64,000 nucleotides of DNA from Thermotoga petrophila RKU-1 (GTDB lineage: Bacteria > Thermotogota > Thermotogae > Thermotogales > Thermotogaceae): positions 682,001 to 746,000 of the forward strand of contig NC_009486.1 of the NCBI RefSeq assembly GCF_000016785.1. The letters are read 5' to 3'. A program made the translations under genes and the position numbers. Each line of letters opens with the position of its first letter. Position 1 is the stretch's first letter. Of this stretch, positions 41,842-51,057 are shown piece by piece. The notes under the pieces are model-generated. The model saw only the letters and a list, made by a program, of their open reading frames with translations, was not told the DNA's origin and searched no databases.

Positions 41842-42526
41842 GGAGCCTTTCAATCACCATCTTTTCCAGCCCGAACAATTTCTCATCAGTGAAATCTCTG
41901 GCTTTCTCTTTCAGCTCCACTTCGTCGAGTATCTTTGAAGGCCTTCCCGATAAGAGAAAGATCCTTTCCGACAGAAAAACCGCTTCTTTCACGTTGTGTG
42001 TCACAAAAACGATGGAGAATCTCCTCTTCTGCCACAAATCAACCAGCAAGTTCATCACCTTCATCTTTGTCTTCAAGTCCAGTGCGTCGAAAGGTTCGTC
42101 GAGAAGGAGAAGCTCAGGATCCACAAGGAGTGCCCTCACAAAGTTTACTCTCTGTTTCATTCCTTCGCTGAGTTGCCATGGGTAGTGGTTTTCAAAACCT
42201 TTCAGTTCTACCTTTTCGAGAAGAGATGCCATTTTGTCTGGATCTCTTCTGATCAACATCAAATTCTCCGTTATCGTTTTCCACGGAATCAGCCTTGGTT
42301 CCTGAAACACGTATCCAATCTTATCCGTGAAAACCTCCACCTTCCCCTGAAAGTCTTCAAGACCTGATACAATCCTCAAGAAGGTTGTTTTTCCACAGCC
42401 AGACGGTCCAAGAAGAGTCACCCTATCACCTTTACCAACTGAAAAGCTCCAGTTTTCTATCACCTTCATACCGTTGAAATCTTTTCTCAATCCTTCTACC
42501 CTCAGGATAACCTCCACTTCTTCCAC
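41825..42526 (-). CDS. ABC transporter ATPase, SsuB/TauB/NrtD type
   Basis: A 233-aa ATPase with Walker A GPSGCGKTTFLR, Q-loop FQEPRLIPW, signature LSEGMKQRVNFVRALLVDPELLLLDEPFDALD. The FQEPRL(I/L)PW stretch is typical for nitrate/sulfonate/taurine-type importers. It completes a three-gene import system with the permease and binding protein upstream; the start overlaps the permease end by 25 bases. Confidence 0.9.
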   Translation of the reverse strand: MEEVEVILRVEGLRKDFNGMKVIENWSFSVGKGDRVTLLGPSGCGKTTFLRIVSGLEDFQGKVEVFTDKIGYVFQEPRLIPWKTITENLMLIRRDPDKMASLLEKVELKGFENHYPWQLSEGMKQRVNFVRALLVDPELLLLDEPFDALDLKTKMKVMNLLVDLWQKRRFSIVFVTHNVKEAVFLSERIFLLSGRPSKILDEVELKEKARDFTDEKLFGLEKMVIERLLSLLR

Positions 42527-43233
42527 ACTCTCCTTGCAAGAACCTTCACAGATCTTTCAAAAGATATCCCCAGAACCACTGTGAAAATGGTGAGTGCGTA
42601 CACCCGCGGGACATCTACGTACTGCCTTGCCCAAGATATCAGAACTCCCAGCCCTCTATCACCACAAAGGTACTCCCCCATGACAACCGCTTTCCATACG
42701 TTTCCAGAAGATACCTCCAGAATCGAGAGAACGAAGGGCCAGATCGAACCAAGATACACCTCCTTCAAAATCGTTCTCCGAGGTACTCTGTAGACCTTCA
42801 TCACCTCCAACAGCTTTCTGTCCACACTTCTTACCCCGGAAACCGTTGTGAAAACGGCAACTGGAATGAGGGAAAGGGAAGAGATGACAACAGGCCCCTG
42901 CCAGCCTATTCCCCACAGAAAGATCACGACGACAAGCCAGGAAACAACGGGTACCGCCTGCACCACCGTGACCAAAGGACGTAGAAATTCGTACATCCTG
43001 TCGCTGATACCCATGACGAAACCAACGGGAAGTCCCACAGCGATGACGATAAAAGTGGTAACGAGGCCCTTCAAGAGTGTGCTTAAAAGGGCCTCGAAGG
43101 TTTCACGATTCAAAATTTTAACGAAGACTTCGAAGGTTTCCACAGGGCCCGGCAGTATGAGAGAAGATGGAAAAAGAAAGTGCAGGAGGTGCCACACTAT
43201 CAGAACAAGAAGTATTCCAAAAACCGCTTTCAT
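42502..43233 (-). CDS. ABC transporter permease, SsuC/TauC/ThiX type
   Basis: A 243-aa permease with about six helices. The EAA-type cytoplasmic loop and the pattern EVSSGNVWKAVVMGEYLCGDRGLGVLISWARQYVDVPRVYAL match the nitrate/taurine/sulfonate and thiamine-precursor permease family. It overlaps the binding-protein gene by four bases. Substrate cannot be told from sequence. Confidence 0.9.
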   Translation of the reverse strand: MKAVFGILLVLIVWHLLHFLFPSSLILPGPVETFEVFVKILNRETFEALLSTLLKGLVTTFIVIAVGLPVGFVMGISDRMYEFLRPLVTVVQAVPVVSWLVVVIFLWGIGWQGPVVISSLSLIPVAVFTTVSGVRSVDRKLLEVMKVYRVPRRTILKEVYLGSIWPFVLSILEVSSGNVWKAVVMGEYLCGDRGLGVLISWARQYVDVPRVYALTIFTVVLGISFERSVKVLARRVWKKWRLS

Positions 43234-44132
43234 TTCCAGTAGAATCCTTCGTCTGGTACCTTTTCAAGACCTTCGGGATAGAGTTCGTTCAGTTTGTTCA
43301 AAAAGGCCTCGACTTCTTCCTTACACTCTTCAACGGGTAAGTATTCGAATTCTATTCTCTCCAGTGACGATTTCAGAATCTTTGCGGGGATACCTAATTT
43401 TTCAGAAGAAAGTTGAACGGTTTCATCGAGATTTTCTTTCATCCACCTGATAGAATCTACGAGGGCTTTCTCAACTTTTTCAACGGTTTCTTCGGCCACG
43501 CCTTCTCTCACGAACAGACCGGCAATCGGAATCCTCTCAGGTACTCCCAGTTCCTTTCCCCACTCTTTCTGAAAATCAAGAACCACTTTTCCCCGATCAA
43601 GACACATGGAAACGAATGGCTCGGGGAGAGCTGCGTACTTCACCTTTCCAGATTTGAAGAGTGCGACTATTTCCTGGGGAGGTGCGTAGAGTATCTTCAC
43701 ATCTCTGTCGGGAGTGAGTCCTGCTTTTGATAAAAAGTACCTCATCAGAACATCCACCGTCTGTCCTCTTCCGTGAGGTGTGTAAACTTCCTGCCCTCGA
43801 AGACTCTCCCATCCATCGAAAGTAACATCGTCAGATGCAACAAGATAGAACACCTTCCACTCGTGTACACCCACGAGTTTTATCCTTACTCCCTTTCCGT
43901 ATAGATTCGCACCAACGGTCACGGGAAGAACAGCGAAATCAACCTCTTTTGAAACTATCTTCGCAACCGCTTCCTCTGGATTTTTCCAGATTTCGATCTT
44001 CACATCCGTCGGTATCTTCCCGTCCATGATAGGAACAACGGGTATCAATGCAGGCCCGAATGGATTCAAAAGTGTTTCTCCGAAAAGAATGGATATCGTC
44101 AGGAGCAAAACCACGCTCGCTGCTTTCTTCAC
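43230..44132 (-). CDS. ABC transporter substrate-binding protein, NMT1/SsuA-like
   Basis: A 300-aa periplasmic binding protein starting at GTG after GGAGGTG, with an N-terminal signal (hydrophobic residues 5-18) but no lipobox cysteine. The middle repeats the NMT1/THI5-like pattern EAVAKIVSKEVDFAVLPVTVGANLY and RGQTVDVLMRYFLSKAGL. Family members bind sulfonates, nitrate, or pyrimidine precursors of thiamine; no neighbouring gene narrows this. It is first in the operon, 44 bases downstream of the hydrogenase stop with a terminator in between. Confidence 0.88.
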   Translation of the reverse strand: MKKAASVVLLLTISILFGETLLNPFGPALIPVVPIMDGKIPTDVKIEIWKNPEEAVAKIVSKEVDFAVLPVTVGANLYGKGVRIKLVGVHEWKVFYLVASDDVTFDGWESLRGQEVYTPHGRGQTVDVLMRYFLSKAGLTPDRDVKILYAPPQEIVALFKSGKVKYAALPEPFVSMCLDRGKVVLDFQKEWGKELGVPERIPIAGLFVREGVAEETVEKVEKALVDSIRWMKENLDETVQLSSEKLGIPAKILKSSLERIEFEYLPVEECKEEVEAFLNKLNELYPEGLEKVPDEGFYWK

Positions 44133-44148
44133 CTAATCACCTCCTGAA

Positions 44149-44174
44149 AAAGAAAGGGAGGGTTTCCCCTCCCT
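44149..44174 (-). terminator. Intrinsic terminator after the [FeFe] hydrogenase gene
   Basis: On the minus strand the stem AGGGAGGG pairs with CCCTCCCT around a four-base loop and is followed by TTCTTTTT. It lies directly after the hydrogenase stop codon. A close copy of this hairpin occurs inside radA (48245-48276). Confidence 0.88.
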
Positions 44175-44176
44175 GT

Positions 44177-45925
44177 TTATTTTACCGCAAGTCTTTTCTT
44201 CCTTGACCTGTCTTCGTAGTAGGTGTGAAGAAGCTCGTGAGCTTTGTGACTGAGCGGATGTTCGAGGTACTCTTCGTACAGCTTCTTTATGGCAGGGTTC
44301 TCGTGGGATTTCCTCAAAACCATTCTTTCGTCGATGGTGTAGATGGCTTCTGCCCTCTTTCTGAGGATCTCCGGATCTCTGCTGTAAGGTTGGCCTCCGC
44401 CTCCGATACATCCACCGGGACACGCCATCACTTCAACGAAATGATACTTCACTTCTCTTCTCAGAATCTTTTCCACCAGATTTCTCACGTTGGCTGTACC
44501 GTGAACCACAGCGATCCTTATCTTTTTGCCGTCCAGATCTATTTCGGCTTCCTTGACACCTTTGAGTCCTCTCACATCTTCAAAAACGATCTTCGGTAGT
44601 GTCTTTCCCGTTTTGAGTTCGTACGCAGTTCTCAAAGCGGCCTCCATCACACCACCCGTAACACCAAAGAGTACCGCCGCTCCCGTGGAGATTCCAAGCG
44701 GTGCGTCGTATTCTTCCTCTGGAAGGTTCGCAAACGGTATCTTCTTCATCCTTATGAGTTTTCCAAGTTCTCTCGTGGTGAGAACAACATCCACCGCTGG
44801 AACACCGTTCACCATGAGCTGTTTTCTCAAAGCCTCGTCCTTCTTCGCGGTACAGGGCATGATGGATACGTGGAAAATGTCTTCCGGTTTCACTCCGAGT
44901 TTTTCCGCGAAGTAGGTTTTCACCAGAGCAGAAAGCATACCTTGGGGTGACTTGGCAGAGGAAAGCCTCGTTCTGAGCTCGGGATAGACCTTTTCCACAA
45001 GGTTCACCCATCCAGGACAACAAGAAGTGAACATGGGAAGGTCCTCAAGGTCGCCTTTTTCAAGTCTTTCGAGAAATTCACTTCCTTCTTCCATTATGGT
45101 AAGGTCTGCCCCAAAGTTCGTGTCGAAGACGTAATCGAAGCCGAGTCTTCTAAGAGCAGCAACCATCTGGCCAGTAGAAATGGTACCAGGAGCGTATCCA
45201 AATTCTTCGCCAATCGCCACTCTCACCGATGGTGCGGTTTGAACAACGAGGATCTTTTCTTTCTTTTCCAGTTCTTCCAGGACAACTTTCACTGCCGAAT
45301 TTTCAACTATAGCGCCCGTTGGACAGAACGCAGCACACTGACCACAACCTATACAATCTGTTTCATAGACGGGCATGTCGAAAGGAGTTCCAGGATAAGT
45401 TCTATGACCTCTCTCTACCATAGAGTAGATGTGCATTCCCTGAAGTTCGGAACATGTTCTAACACAGCGCTGGCACTTGACACACTTGGAAAGATCTCTG
45501 ACTATAGCGGGACTGCTTTTGTCGAATAGTCCTTCTTTGGTACCGTATCCGAAAATGGGGTCCACGTCGTATTTATAGATCAGATCCTGGAACTCACACC
45601 TTCCGTTCGCTTCACACGTCATACAATCGTTGGGATGTTCAGAGAGAAGAAGTGCAAGGTTGAACTTCCTGGCCGTCTTCACCCTATCAGAGGAGGTCTT
45701 TATCACCATGCCATCTCTCACTTTTGTCACACACGCAGGCTGGAGGTTTCTCGCTCCTTCCACCTCAACGACACAGACTCTACACGCACCTATTGATTCC
45801 CCAAGCCTTGGGTGGTGACACAGAGCTGGAATCTCTATTCCTGCCTTCTCACAGGCTTCGATGACCGTCAGGTTATCAGGTACTGTAAGCGTTCTACCAT
45901 TTATAACAATCCTTACATCCGCCAA
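44177..45925 (-). CDS. [FeFe] hydrogenase catalytic subunit (HydA-like)
   Basis: A 582-aa iron hydrogenase with a full electron chain. Ligands: plant-type [2Fe-2S] C36, C48, C51, C65; His-ligated [4Fe-4S] H97, C101, C104, C110; two ferredoxin clusters C148/151/154/158 and C191/194/197/201. The H-cluster motifs are intact: TSCCPGW (proton-transfer C302, ligand C303), MPCTAKK (C358) and MACPGGCIGGGGQP (C502, C506), followed by the small-subunit domain. TTG at 45925 follows GAGGAGGTG. Not adjacent to HydB/HydC genes; the NuoEF-like pair at 17927-20034 is a candidate partner, by inference only. Confidence 0.94.
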   Translation of the reverse strand: MADVRIVINGRTLTVPDNLTVIEACEKAGIEIPALCHHPRLGESIGACRVCVVEVEGARNLQPACVTKVRDGMVIKTSSDRVKTARKFNLALLLSEHPNDCMTCEANGRCEFQDLIYKYDVDPIFGYGTKEGLFDKSSPAIVRDLSKCVKCQRCVRTCSELQGMHIYSMVERGHRTYPGTPFDMPVYETDCIGCGQCAAFCPTGAIVENSAVKVVLEELEKKEKILVVQTAPSVRVAIGEEFGYAPGTISTGQMVAALRRLGFDYVFDTNFGADLTIMEEGSEFLERLEKGDLEDLPMFTSCCPGWVNLVEKVYPELRTRLSSAKSPQGMLSALVKTYFAEKLGVKPEDIFHVSIMPCTAKKDEALRKQLMVNGVPAVDVVLTTRELGKLIRMKKIPFANLPEEEYDAPLGISTGAAVLFGVTGGVMEAALRTAYELKTGKTLPKIVFEDVRGLKGVKEAEIDLDGKKIRIAVVHGTANVRNLVEKILRREVKYHFVEVMACPGGCIGGGGQPYSRDPEILRKRAEAIYTIDERMVLRKSHENPAIKKLYEEYLEHPLSHKAHELLHTYYEDRSRKKRLAVK

Positions 45926-46022
45926 GGCAAAGCACCTCCTCGCAGGATCGTTTTCACCATTTTGTGATAAATTTCTCAAATTATTTTTAAAAGAACCTCC
46001 TCATTGGGATATATTACCACAA

Positions 46023-47096
46023 CTACTCGGAAGTTTTTCTATGCTTCAAGGAACTGATACTTTCTGAAATGGCCCGCGCTCTTTTTTCTCCTATTCCCTC
46101 GACTTTCTTCAAGTCCTCAACAGAGGCTTTACTGATCTGATCGAGTGTTTTGAACATTCTAACCACGTTGTATCCAATGCTGAGTGGAATTCTCGCCACG
46201 GTTTTGAGGAGCCTGTAACCTCTCGCGGAAACGAGCACATCATCCAACTGTGCAACCTGCTGTACATCGTATCCCAGGGCCCTCGAAATTGAAATGGGAG
46301 AGGGATCTCTTTTCTTAACAAAGTCCTGCATGATGTCTTGCGCCGCCTCTTCATCCACCTCTTCAGAAGAGTAATCCATTACGAGAAGAACTAGAAGATC
46401 GTCCACGTCTTCTGTCAACTCTCTAAGCTGCATCCTTGCGAGTCTTCCTTCCTCGCCGAGCTCTACTATGTAGGGTCTTATTTCCTCTACTATCCTCAAA
46501 AGCTCGAACCCTTTTGCCAGTGTTCTCACCACGTCAGCGAGAGTTACCCTGTTTTCCAGTTCTAGAACTTCAAGTTCCGAAAGAAGTTTGTTGAAGTTAT
46601 CTTTGTATTTTTCCAAAGTGCTGATCGCTTGTGTCACTTTCGATATGAGAAAATCTACCTGATTCACAACGTATTTGTAATTTTTATAGTAGAGCGATAT
46701 GATATTTCTCCTCCTCGAAACTGCTATCACGACTTTCCCCGTTTGTTTCGCCAACCTTTCCGCTGTTCTGTGTCTTGTACCGGTTTCTCCGGTCGGTATC
46801 GTGGGGTCCGGTACGAGATGAACATTCGCGTAGTATATCTTTGTAATATCCTCAGAGAGAACTATCGCACCATCCATTTTTGAAAGCTCGTACAGTTTCT
46901 CCGCAGAGAAATCGGTGTCCAGCCAGAATCCTCCTTGAATGATATCCTCGTATTTTTTTGGATCATCAACAAGAAAAATAAGCGCACCAAAATTAGCATT
47001 GATTATGTCATCCAGCGCTTTCCTCAACTCCGTTCCCGGTGATATGAGTTTTATCTTTTCAATCAGCTCCTGGGGTACCAAGGATTTCACCCCCAA
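46023..47096 (-). CDS. disA: Diadenylate cyclase / DNA integrity scanning protein DisA
   Basis: A 357-aa protein with the diadenylate cyclase domain: MDGAIVLSED (D75-G-A77) and TGTRHRTAERLA (T107, R108, H109, R110), then a helical linker and a C-terminal helix-hairpin-helix DNA-binding domain ending KVEGIGEKRARAI. It makes c-di-AMP from two ATP in an octamer that senses branched DNA. The length equals T. maritima DisA, the founding structure. TTG start inside radA, which it overlaps by 38 bases. Confidence 0.97.
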   Translation of the reverse strand: MGVKSLVPQELIEKIKLISPGTELRKALDDIINANFGALIFLVDDPKKYEDIIQGGFWLDTDFSAEKLYELSKMDGAIVLSEDITKIYYANVHLVPDPTIPTGETGTRHRTAERLAKQTGKVVIAVSRRRNIISLYYKNYKYVVNQVDFLISKVTQAISTLEKYKDNFNKLLSELEVLELENRVTLADVVRTLAKGFELLRIVEEIRPYIVELGEEGRLARMQLRELTEDVDDLLVLLVMDYSSEEVDEEAAQDIMQDFVKKRDPSPISISRALGYDVQQVAQLDDVLVSARGYRLLKTVARIPLSIGYNVVRMFKTLDQISKASVEDLKKVEGIGEKRARAISESISSLKHRKTSE

Positions 47097-48384
47097 TTAT
47101 AGAGACGGCCTCTTTGAGGTCACGCACCTCAAAAACTCCTTTTTGCTCTTCTTCGATCGGAGGAACTATTATCCTCCCCGAATTCTTCAAAGAGTTCAAT
47201 CTTCTATTAATATTGTAAACCTTTCTCACCCTTCCATCCAAACCAATTTCACCAACGGCCGCCGTATCGTGTAGAGAAACTTCCAGATAGGAAGACACAA
47301 TGGAAAGAGCTATCGCGAGATCCGCCGCAGGATCCGTTATCCTGAGTCCCCCCACAACGTTGACATAAACGTCGTGCGTTTCTATGGGAAGCCTCAGATA
47401 TTTGCTGATCACGGCAATCAGAAGCATCACCCTGTTCACATCTACACCTTTACACACCCTCTTGGGAGAAAACGTTCTGTTTTTGGAGACGAGTGCCTGT
47501 ATCTGTACAACAAAGGGTTTTGTGCCTTCAAAGACACACGTGAGGACGTTTCCTGGAAGATCCGCATCTCCTTCAGTAAAGGAAGGATTCTCCACCTGGA
47601 CGAAACCGTTTTCTTTGAGCTCAAAGACCGCCACTTCGTCGGAAGGTCCGAATCTGTTCTTTGTGATCTTCAAGAGTCTCAATCCTGTACGCCTGTCTCC
47701 CTCAAAATATGCTACAGTGTCCACCATGTGTTCCACCAGTTTCGGTCCTGCTATTTCCCCCTCTTTCGTCACATGTCCCACTAAGAGAACCGGCACACCT
47801 CTTTTCTTTGCAAAGTCAATTGTTTTCATCGTCACGTTTTTCACCTGAGAGATACTTCCGGGGCTGCTTCCAAGGTCTGAGGAAAAAACCGTTTGAATGG
47901 AGTCAACCACCATGAAACTCACTCTTTCATTTCTCAGAGAGGATATTATTTCATCGATGTCGTTCTCTAAGGTCAAAAGGATGTTTTTTTTCCTCTTCAA
48001 CAAAAGCCTGTCCGCTCTCAATTTCAACTGCTGGGGGGATTCTTCACCAGAAACGTAAACAACCAGTCCCCTTTCAGCGAACCTTTCAGCGATCTGAAGC
48101 GCTATCGTACTCTTTCCTATCCCGGGTTCACCGGAGAGCAGGATCACCTGTCCGGGAACAATTCCTCCCCTGAAAGCCCTGTCCAGTTCTGAAAAACCCG
48201 TGGATAGCCTTTCAAGGGAAATTTCTCCAGCGTCTTCTAAATTTAAAAACAGGGAGGGGCTTCCCTCCCTGTTTTTCCTTCTTTGAACCACTTCTTCTGC
48301 TGTATCGTATTCACCGCACTGAGGGCACCTTCCGAACCATTTTGGAGAAACGTAGCCACAGTTGGAACAGACGAACTTTTTCAC
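47059..48384 (-). CDS. radA: DNA repair protein RadA (Sms)
   Basis: A 441-aa branch-migration protein with an N-terminal zinc finger CSNCGYVSPKWFGRCPQC, Walker A LLSGEPGIGKSTIALQ, the RadA-specific KNRFG motif (residues about 245-249), and a C-terminal Lon-like domain. It supports recombination and binds DnaB-like helicases in other bacteria. It overlaps clpC upstream and disA downstream, giving the order clpC-radA-disA known from Firmicutes. The zinc-finger-to-RecA linker is encoded by a near-perfect terminator-like hairpin (48245-48276). Confidence 0.96.
   Translation of the reverse strand: MKKFVCSNCGYVSPKWFGRCPQCGEYDTAEEVVQRRKNREGSPSLFLNLEDAGEISLERLSTGFSELDRAFRGGIVPGQVILLSGEPGIGKSTIALQIAERFAERGLVVYVSGEESPQQLKLRADRLLLKRKKNILLTLENDIDEIISSLRNERVSFMVVDSIQTVFSSDLGSSPGSISQVKNVTMKTIDFAKKRGVPVLLVGHVTKEGEIAGPKLVEHMVDTVAYFEGDRRTGLRLLKITKNRFGPSDEVAVFELKENGFVQVENPSFTEGDADLPGNVLTCVFEGTKPFVVQIQALVSKNRTFSPKRVCKGVDVNRVMLLIAVISKYLRLPIETHDVYVNVVGGLRITDPAADLAIALSIVSSYLEVSLHDTAAVGEIGLDGRVRKVYNINRRLNSLKNSGRIIVPPIEEEQKGVFEVRDLKEAVSIIGGEILGTPGAD
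48245..48276 (-). other. Terminator-like hairpin inside the radA coding sequence
   Basis: On the sense strand of radA a 14-bp perfect stem (AAAAACAGGGAGGG pairing with CCCTCCCTGTTTTT, loop AAGC) ends in five T and is followed by AAATTT. It encodes roughly KNREGSPSLF in the variable linker between the zinc finger and the ATPase domain. The core is nearly identical to the terminator at 44149. It could reduce radA-disA transcription relative to clpC. Confidence 0.7.
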
Positions 48385-50843
48385 TGGACCACCTTCTCCT
48401 TCTTTTCACCCTTTCTGGTGAATCGAAGAGCATCTTTGCGAGCCCTACAGACGATCGTATCTCCTTCGTTGAACTTACCTCTCAGGATCTCTTCAGAGAG
48501 AGGATCTTCCACGTATCTCTGTATCGCTCTCTTCAGAGGTCTTGCTCCGTAAACCGGATCGAATCCCTTTTCAACCAAGAACTCCTTTGCACTCTTTGTC
48601 AGTACAAGCTTCATGTTCTTCTCCGAGAGTCTCTTCCTTAGATCTCTCAAGAGTATATCGATGATCTGTTCGATGTGTTCTTTATTCAACGGATGGAAGA
48701 TGATCGTTTCATCGATCCTGTTCAGGAACTCCGGTCTGAACGTTCTTTTCACCTCTTCCAGAACGAGATCCTTTATTTTCTCGAATTCCTTCTCTTCGTT
48801 GTTGTCACCTACAAACCCGAGTGTTCTCTTGGACTTGTTGATGTAAGAGCTTCCAATGTTACTGGTCATGATGATGATCGTGTTCCTGAAATCAACTTCA
48901 CGTCCCTGAGAATCCGTGAGTCTTCCATCGTCCATTATCTGAAGCAGTATGTTGAACACGTCCGGATGTGCCTTCTCTATTTCGTCGAACAGGATCACCG
49001 AGAACGGTCTTCTTCTCACTTTCTCCGTGAGAGTACCGCCTTCTTCGTAACCCACGTACCCTGGAGGTGCTCCTATGAGCCTTGAAACGGAGAACCTCTC
49101 CATGTATTCGCTCATGTCGAACCTGATGAGGGCCCTTTCATCCCCGAACAGGTACTCTGCGAGCGCCTTTGCAAGCTCTGTCTTTCCAACACCCGTTGGA
49201 CCGAGGAACAGGAACACACCTATCGGCCTTCTTGGATCCTTCAAACCACTTCTTGCTCTTCTTATGGCCCTGGCTACAGCTTTTATGGCTTCGTCCTGAG
49301 CAACGATTCTCTGGTGGAGAGCCTCTTCGAGATTGAGAAGCTTTTCGACTTCCGTTTCTTCGATCTTTTTGAGAGGAACGCCCGTCCAGGAAGACACCAC
49401 CTCGGCCACGTCATCCACGTCTACCCTCACTACGGCCGTTTCCGCGTGTCTTCTCCATTCCGCGTACCTCTTTCTATATTCCGCTTCCAGCTCCATTTCC
49501 TCTTCTTTCAGTTGGGCCGCTTTTTCGTAATCCTGGTTCAGAACAGCGAGCTCCTTATCACTTCTTATCCTTTCCAGTTCTAATTTCATACTCTTCAGTT
49601 CTGGAGGAAGCACAAATACCTTCAATCTCGCTCTGGCACCTGCCTCGTCTATCACATCGATCGCCTTGTCCGGTAGATAGTGGTCAGTTATGTATCTCTT
49701 GGAAAGATAAACGGCCGCCTCCAGAGCCTTGTCGGTATAAATCACCTTATGATGCGACTCGTATTTTCTCTTCAAACCTTTCAGTATTTCAAGCGTCTCT
49801 TCCTCGGTTGGTTCTTTCACGTATATCTTCTGAAACCTTCTCTCCAGAGCTGCATCCTTTTCAATGTACTTCCTGTATTCGTCCGGTGTAGTGGCACCTA
49901 TACAGCTTATCTCCCCACGTGCGAGAGCGGGCTTTAAAATGTTCGCAGCATCGATCGCTCCCTCAGCCGATCCAGCACCCACTATGGTGTGTATCTCGTC
50001 TATGAAGAGGATGATGTTCTTATCCTTGGTCACTATCTGAAGGAGCTTTTTCATCCTCTTTTCGAATTCACCTCTGTACTTGGTTCCCGCAACCAGCGCT
50101 GCCACATCAAGAGAGAAGATCACTTTGTTTTTCAAGATCTCGGGCACATCTCCGGCAACAATCCTCTGGGCCAGACCTTCAACTATCGCTGTTTTTCCAA
50201 CCCCAGGATCTCCTATGAGGACAGGATTGTTTTTCTTCCTCCTGACAAGAACCTGCATCACCCTCTCTATTTCTTCTTCTCTTCCAATAACTGGGTCGAG
50301 TTCTTTCTTAGCTGCAAGTTCCGTGAGGTTCACACCGAAGCCTTCAAGTTGTTTCACACTTCTGTAAGTGTAATCCTCTTCTTCTTCGTACTCCAGGCTT
50401 TTGTTCGAGGAGTAAGAGTAGATATCAATGATCTCTCTTCTCAGAGTGGCGATATCTACTCCAAGTTTCCTCAGAATGTGTATTGCAATCCCTTCTCCCT
50501 CTCTCAGAATACCAAGGAGAAGATGCTCCGGGTTTATCTTGTCACTTCCAAGAATCTTCGCCTCTTCGTATGCGAGTTCGGTCACTCTTTTGGCTCTTGG
50601 AGTCATCTGAGGAGAAGGGACAAAGCCTCTCATCCCCATGCCAACCATGGAGATGATCTCGGATCTCACCTTGGAGTACGAGGCTCCCATTTCTTCCAGG
50701 AGTTCGACGGCCGGGCTTCTATCTACTTTTAGAATTGCAAGCAGAAGGTGCTCCGTTCCGACGTACGAATGCCCGAGTTCTTTTGCCTCCTCCTGGGCTG
50801 TTACAAATATCTGAGCTGTCTTCTCCGAGAACTTATCAAACAT
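48381..50843 (-). CDS. clpC: ClpC-type AAA+ chaperone/unfoldase
   Basis: An 820-aa HSP100 protein. Two Clp N repeats ([15 protein letters not shown] and [11 protein letters not shown]), first AAA domain with [14 protein letters not shown], a short middle domain containing [17 protein letters not shown] (UVR-like), second AAA domain with [14 protein letters not shown], and the ClpP-contact region. It feeds unfolded substrates to ClpP. No ctsR, mcsA or mcsB lies upstream as in Bacillus. A TATAAT box lies 28 bases upstream. Confidence 0.95.
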   Translation of the reverse strand: MFDKFSEKTAQIFVTAQEEAKELGHSYVGTEHLLLAILKVDRSPAVELLEEMGASYSKVRSEIISMVGMGMRGFVPSPQMTPRAKRVTELAYEEAKILGSDKINPEHLLLGILREGEGIAIHILRKLGVDIATLRREIIDIYSYSSNKSLEYEEEEDYTYRSVKQLEGFGVNLTELAAKKELDPVIGREEEIERVMQVLVRRKKNNPVLIGDPGVGKTAIVEGLAQRIVAGDVPEILKNKVIFSLDVAALVAGTKYRGEFEKRMKKLLQIVTKDKNIILFIDEIHTIVGAGSAEGAIDAANILKPALARGEISCIGATTPDEYRKYIEKDAALERRFQKIYVKEPTEEETLEILKGLKRKYESHHKVIYTDKALEAAVYLSKRYITDHYLPDKAIDVIDEAGARARLKVFVLPPELKSMKLELERIRSDKELAVLNQDYEKAAQLKEEEMELEAEYRKRYAEWRRHAETAVVRVDVDDVAEVVSSWTGVPLKKIEETEVEKLLNLEEALHQRIVAQDEAIKAVARAIRRARSGLKDPRRPIGVFLFLGPTGVGKTELAKALAEYLFGDERALIRFDMSEYMERFSVSRLIGAPPGYVGYEEGGTLTEKVRRRPFSVILFDEIEKAHPDVFNILLQIMDDGRLTDSQGREVDFRNTIIIMTSNIGSSYINKSKRTLGFVGDNNEEKEFEKIKDLVLEEVKRTFRPEFLNRIDETIIFHPLNKEHIEQIIDILLRDLRKRLSEKNMKLVLTKSAKEFLVEKGFDPVYGARPLKRAIQRYVEDPLSEEILRGKFNEGDTIVCRARKDALRFTRKGEKKEKVVQ

Positions 50844-50870
50844 AGTATCACCTCCGGGTCTTCCAATTTC

Positions 50871-50876
50871 ATTATA
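50871..50876 (-). promoter_or_regulatory. -10 box for clpC-radA-disA
   Basis: A perfect TATAAT on the minus strand, 28 bases before the clpC ATG. The matching -35 region is weak. A transcript start near 50864 and a short leader with GGAGGTG are predicted. I see no CIRCE inverted repeat or CtsR direct repeat in the 214-base gap shared with ttuA. Confidence 0.6.
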
Positions 50877-51057
50877 TCACCCTTATGGACATAACATCTT
50901 TCAGAAATGTTCAAAGTTCTCTCAGAAGTAAAGCAAAAGGTAACAATTAGATTCACCAAATTCGATTTTTCGTACGGATCTACAACCGGTGAAATATCCA
51001 TGATACAATTTAATCGAACCGAATTTAAACGACACTTTTCTCGAAAGGAGGGAAAAA

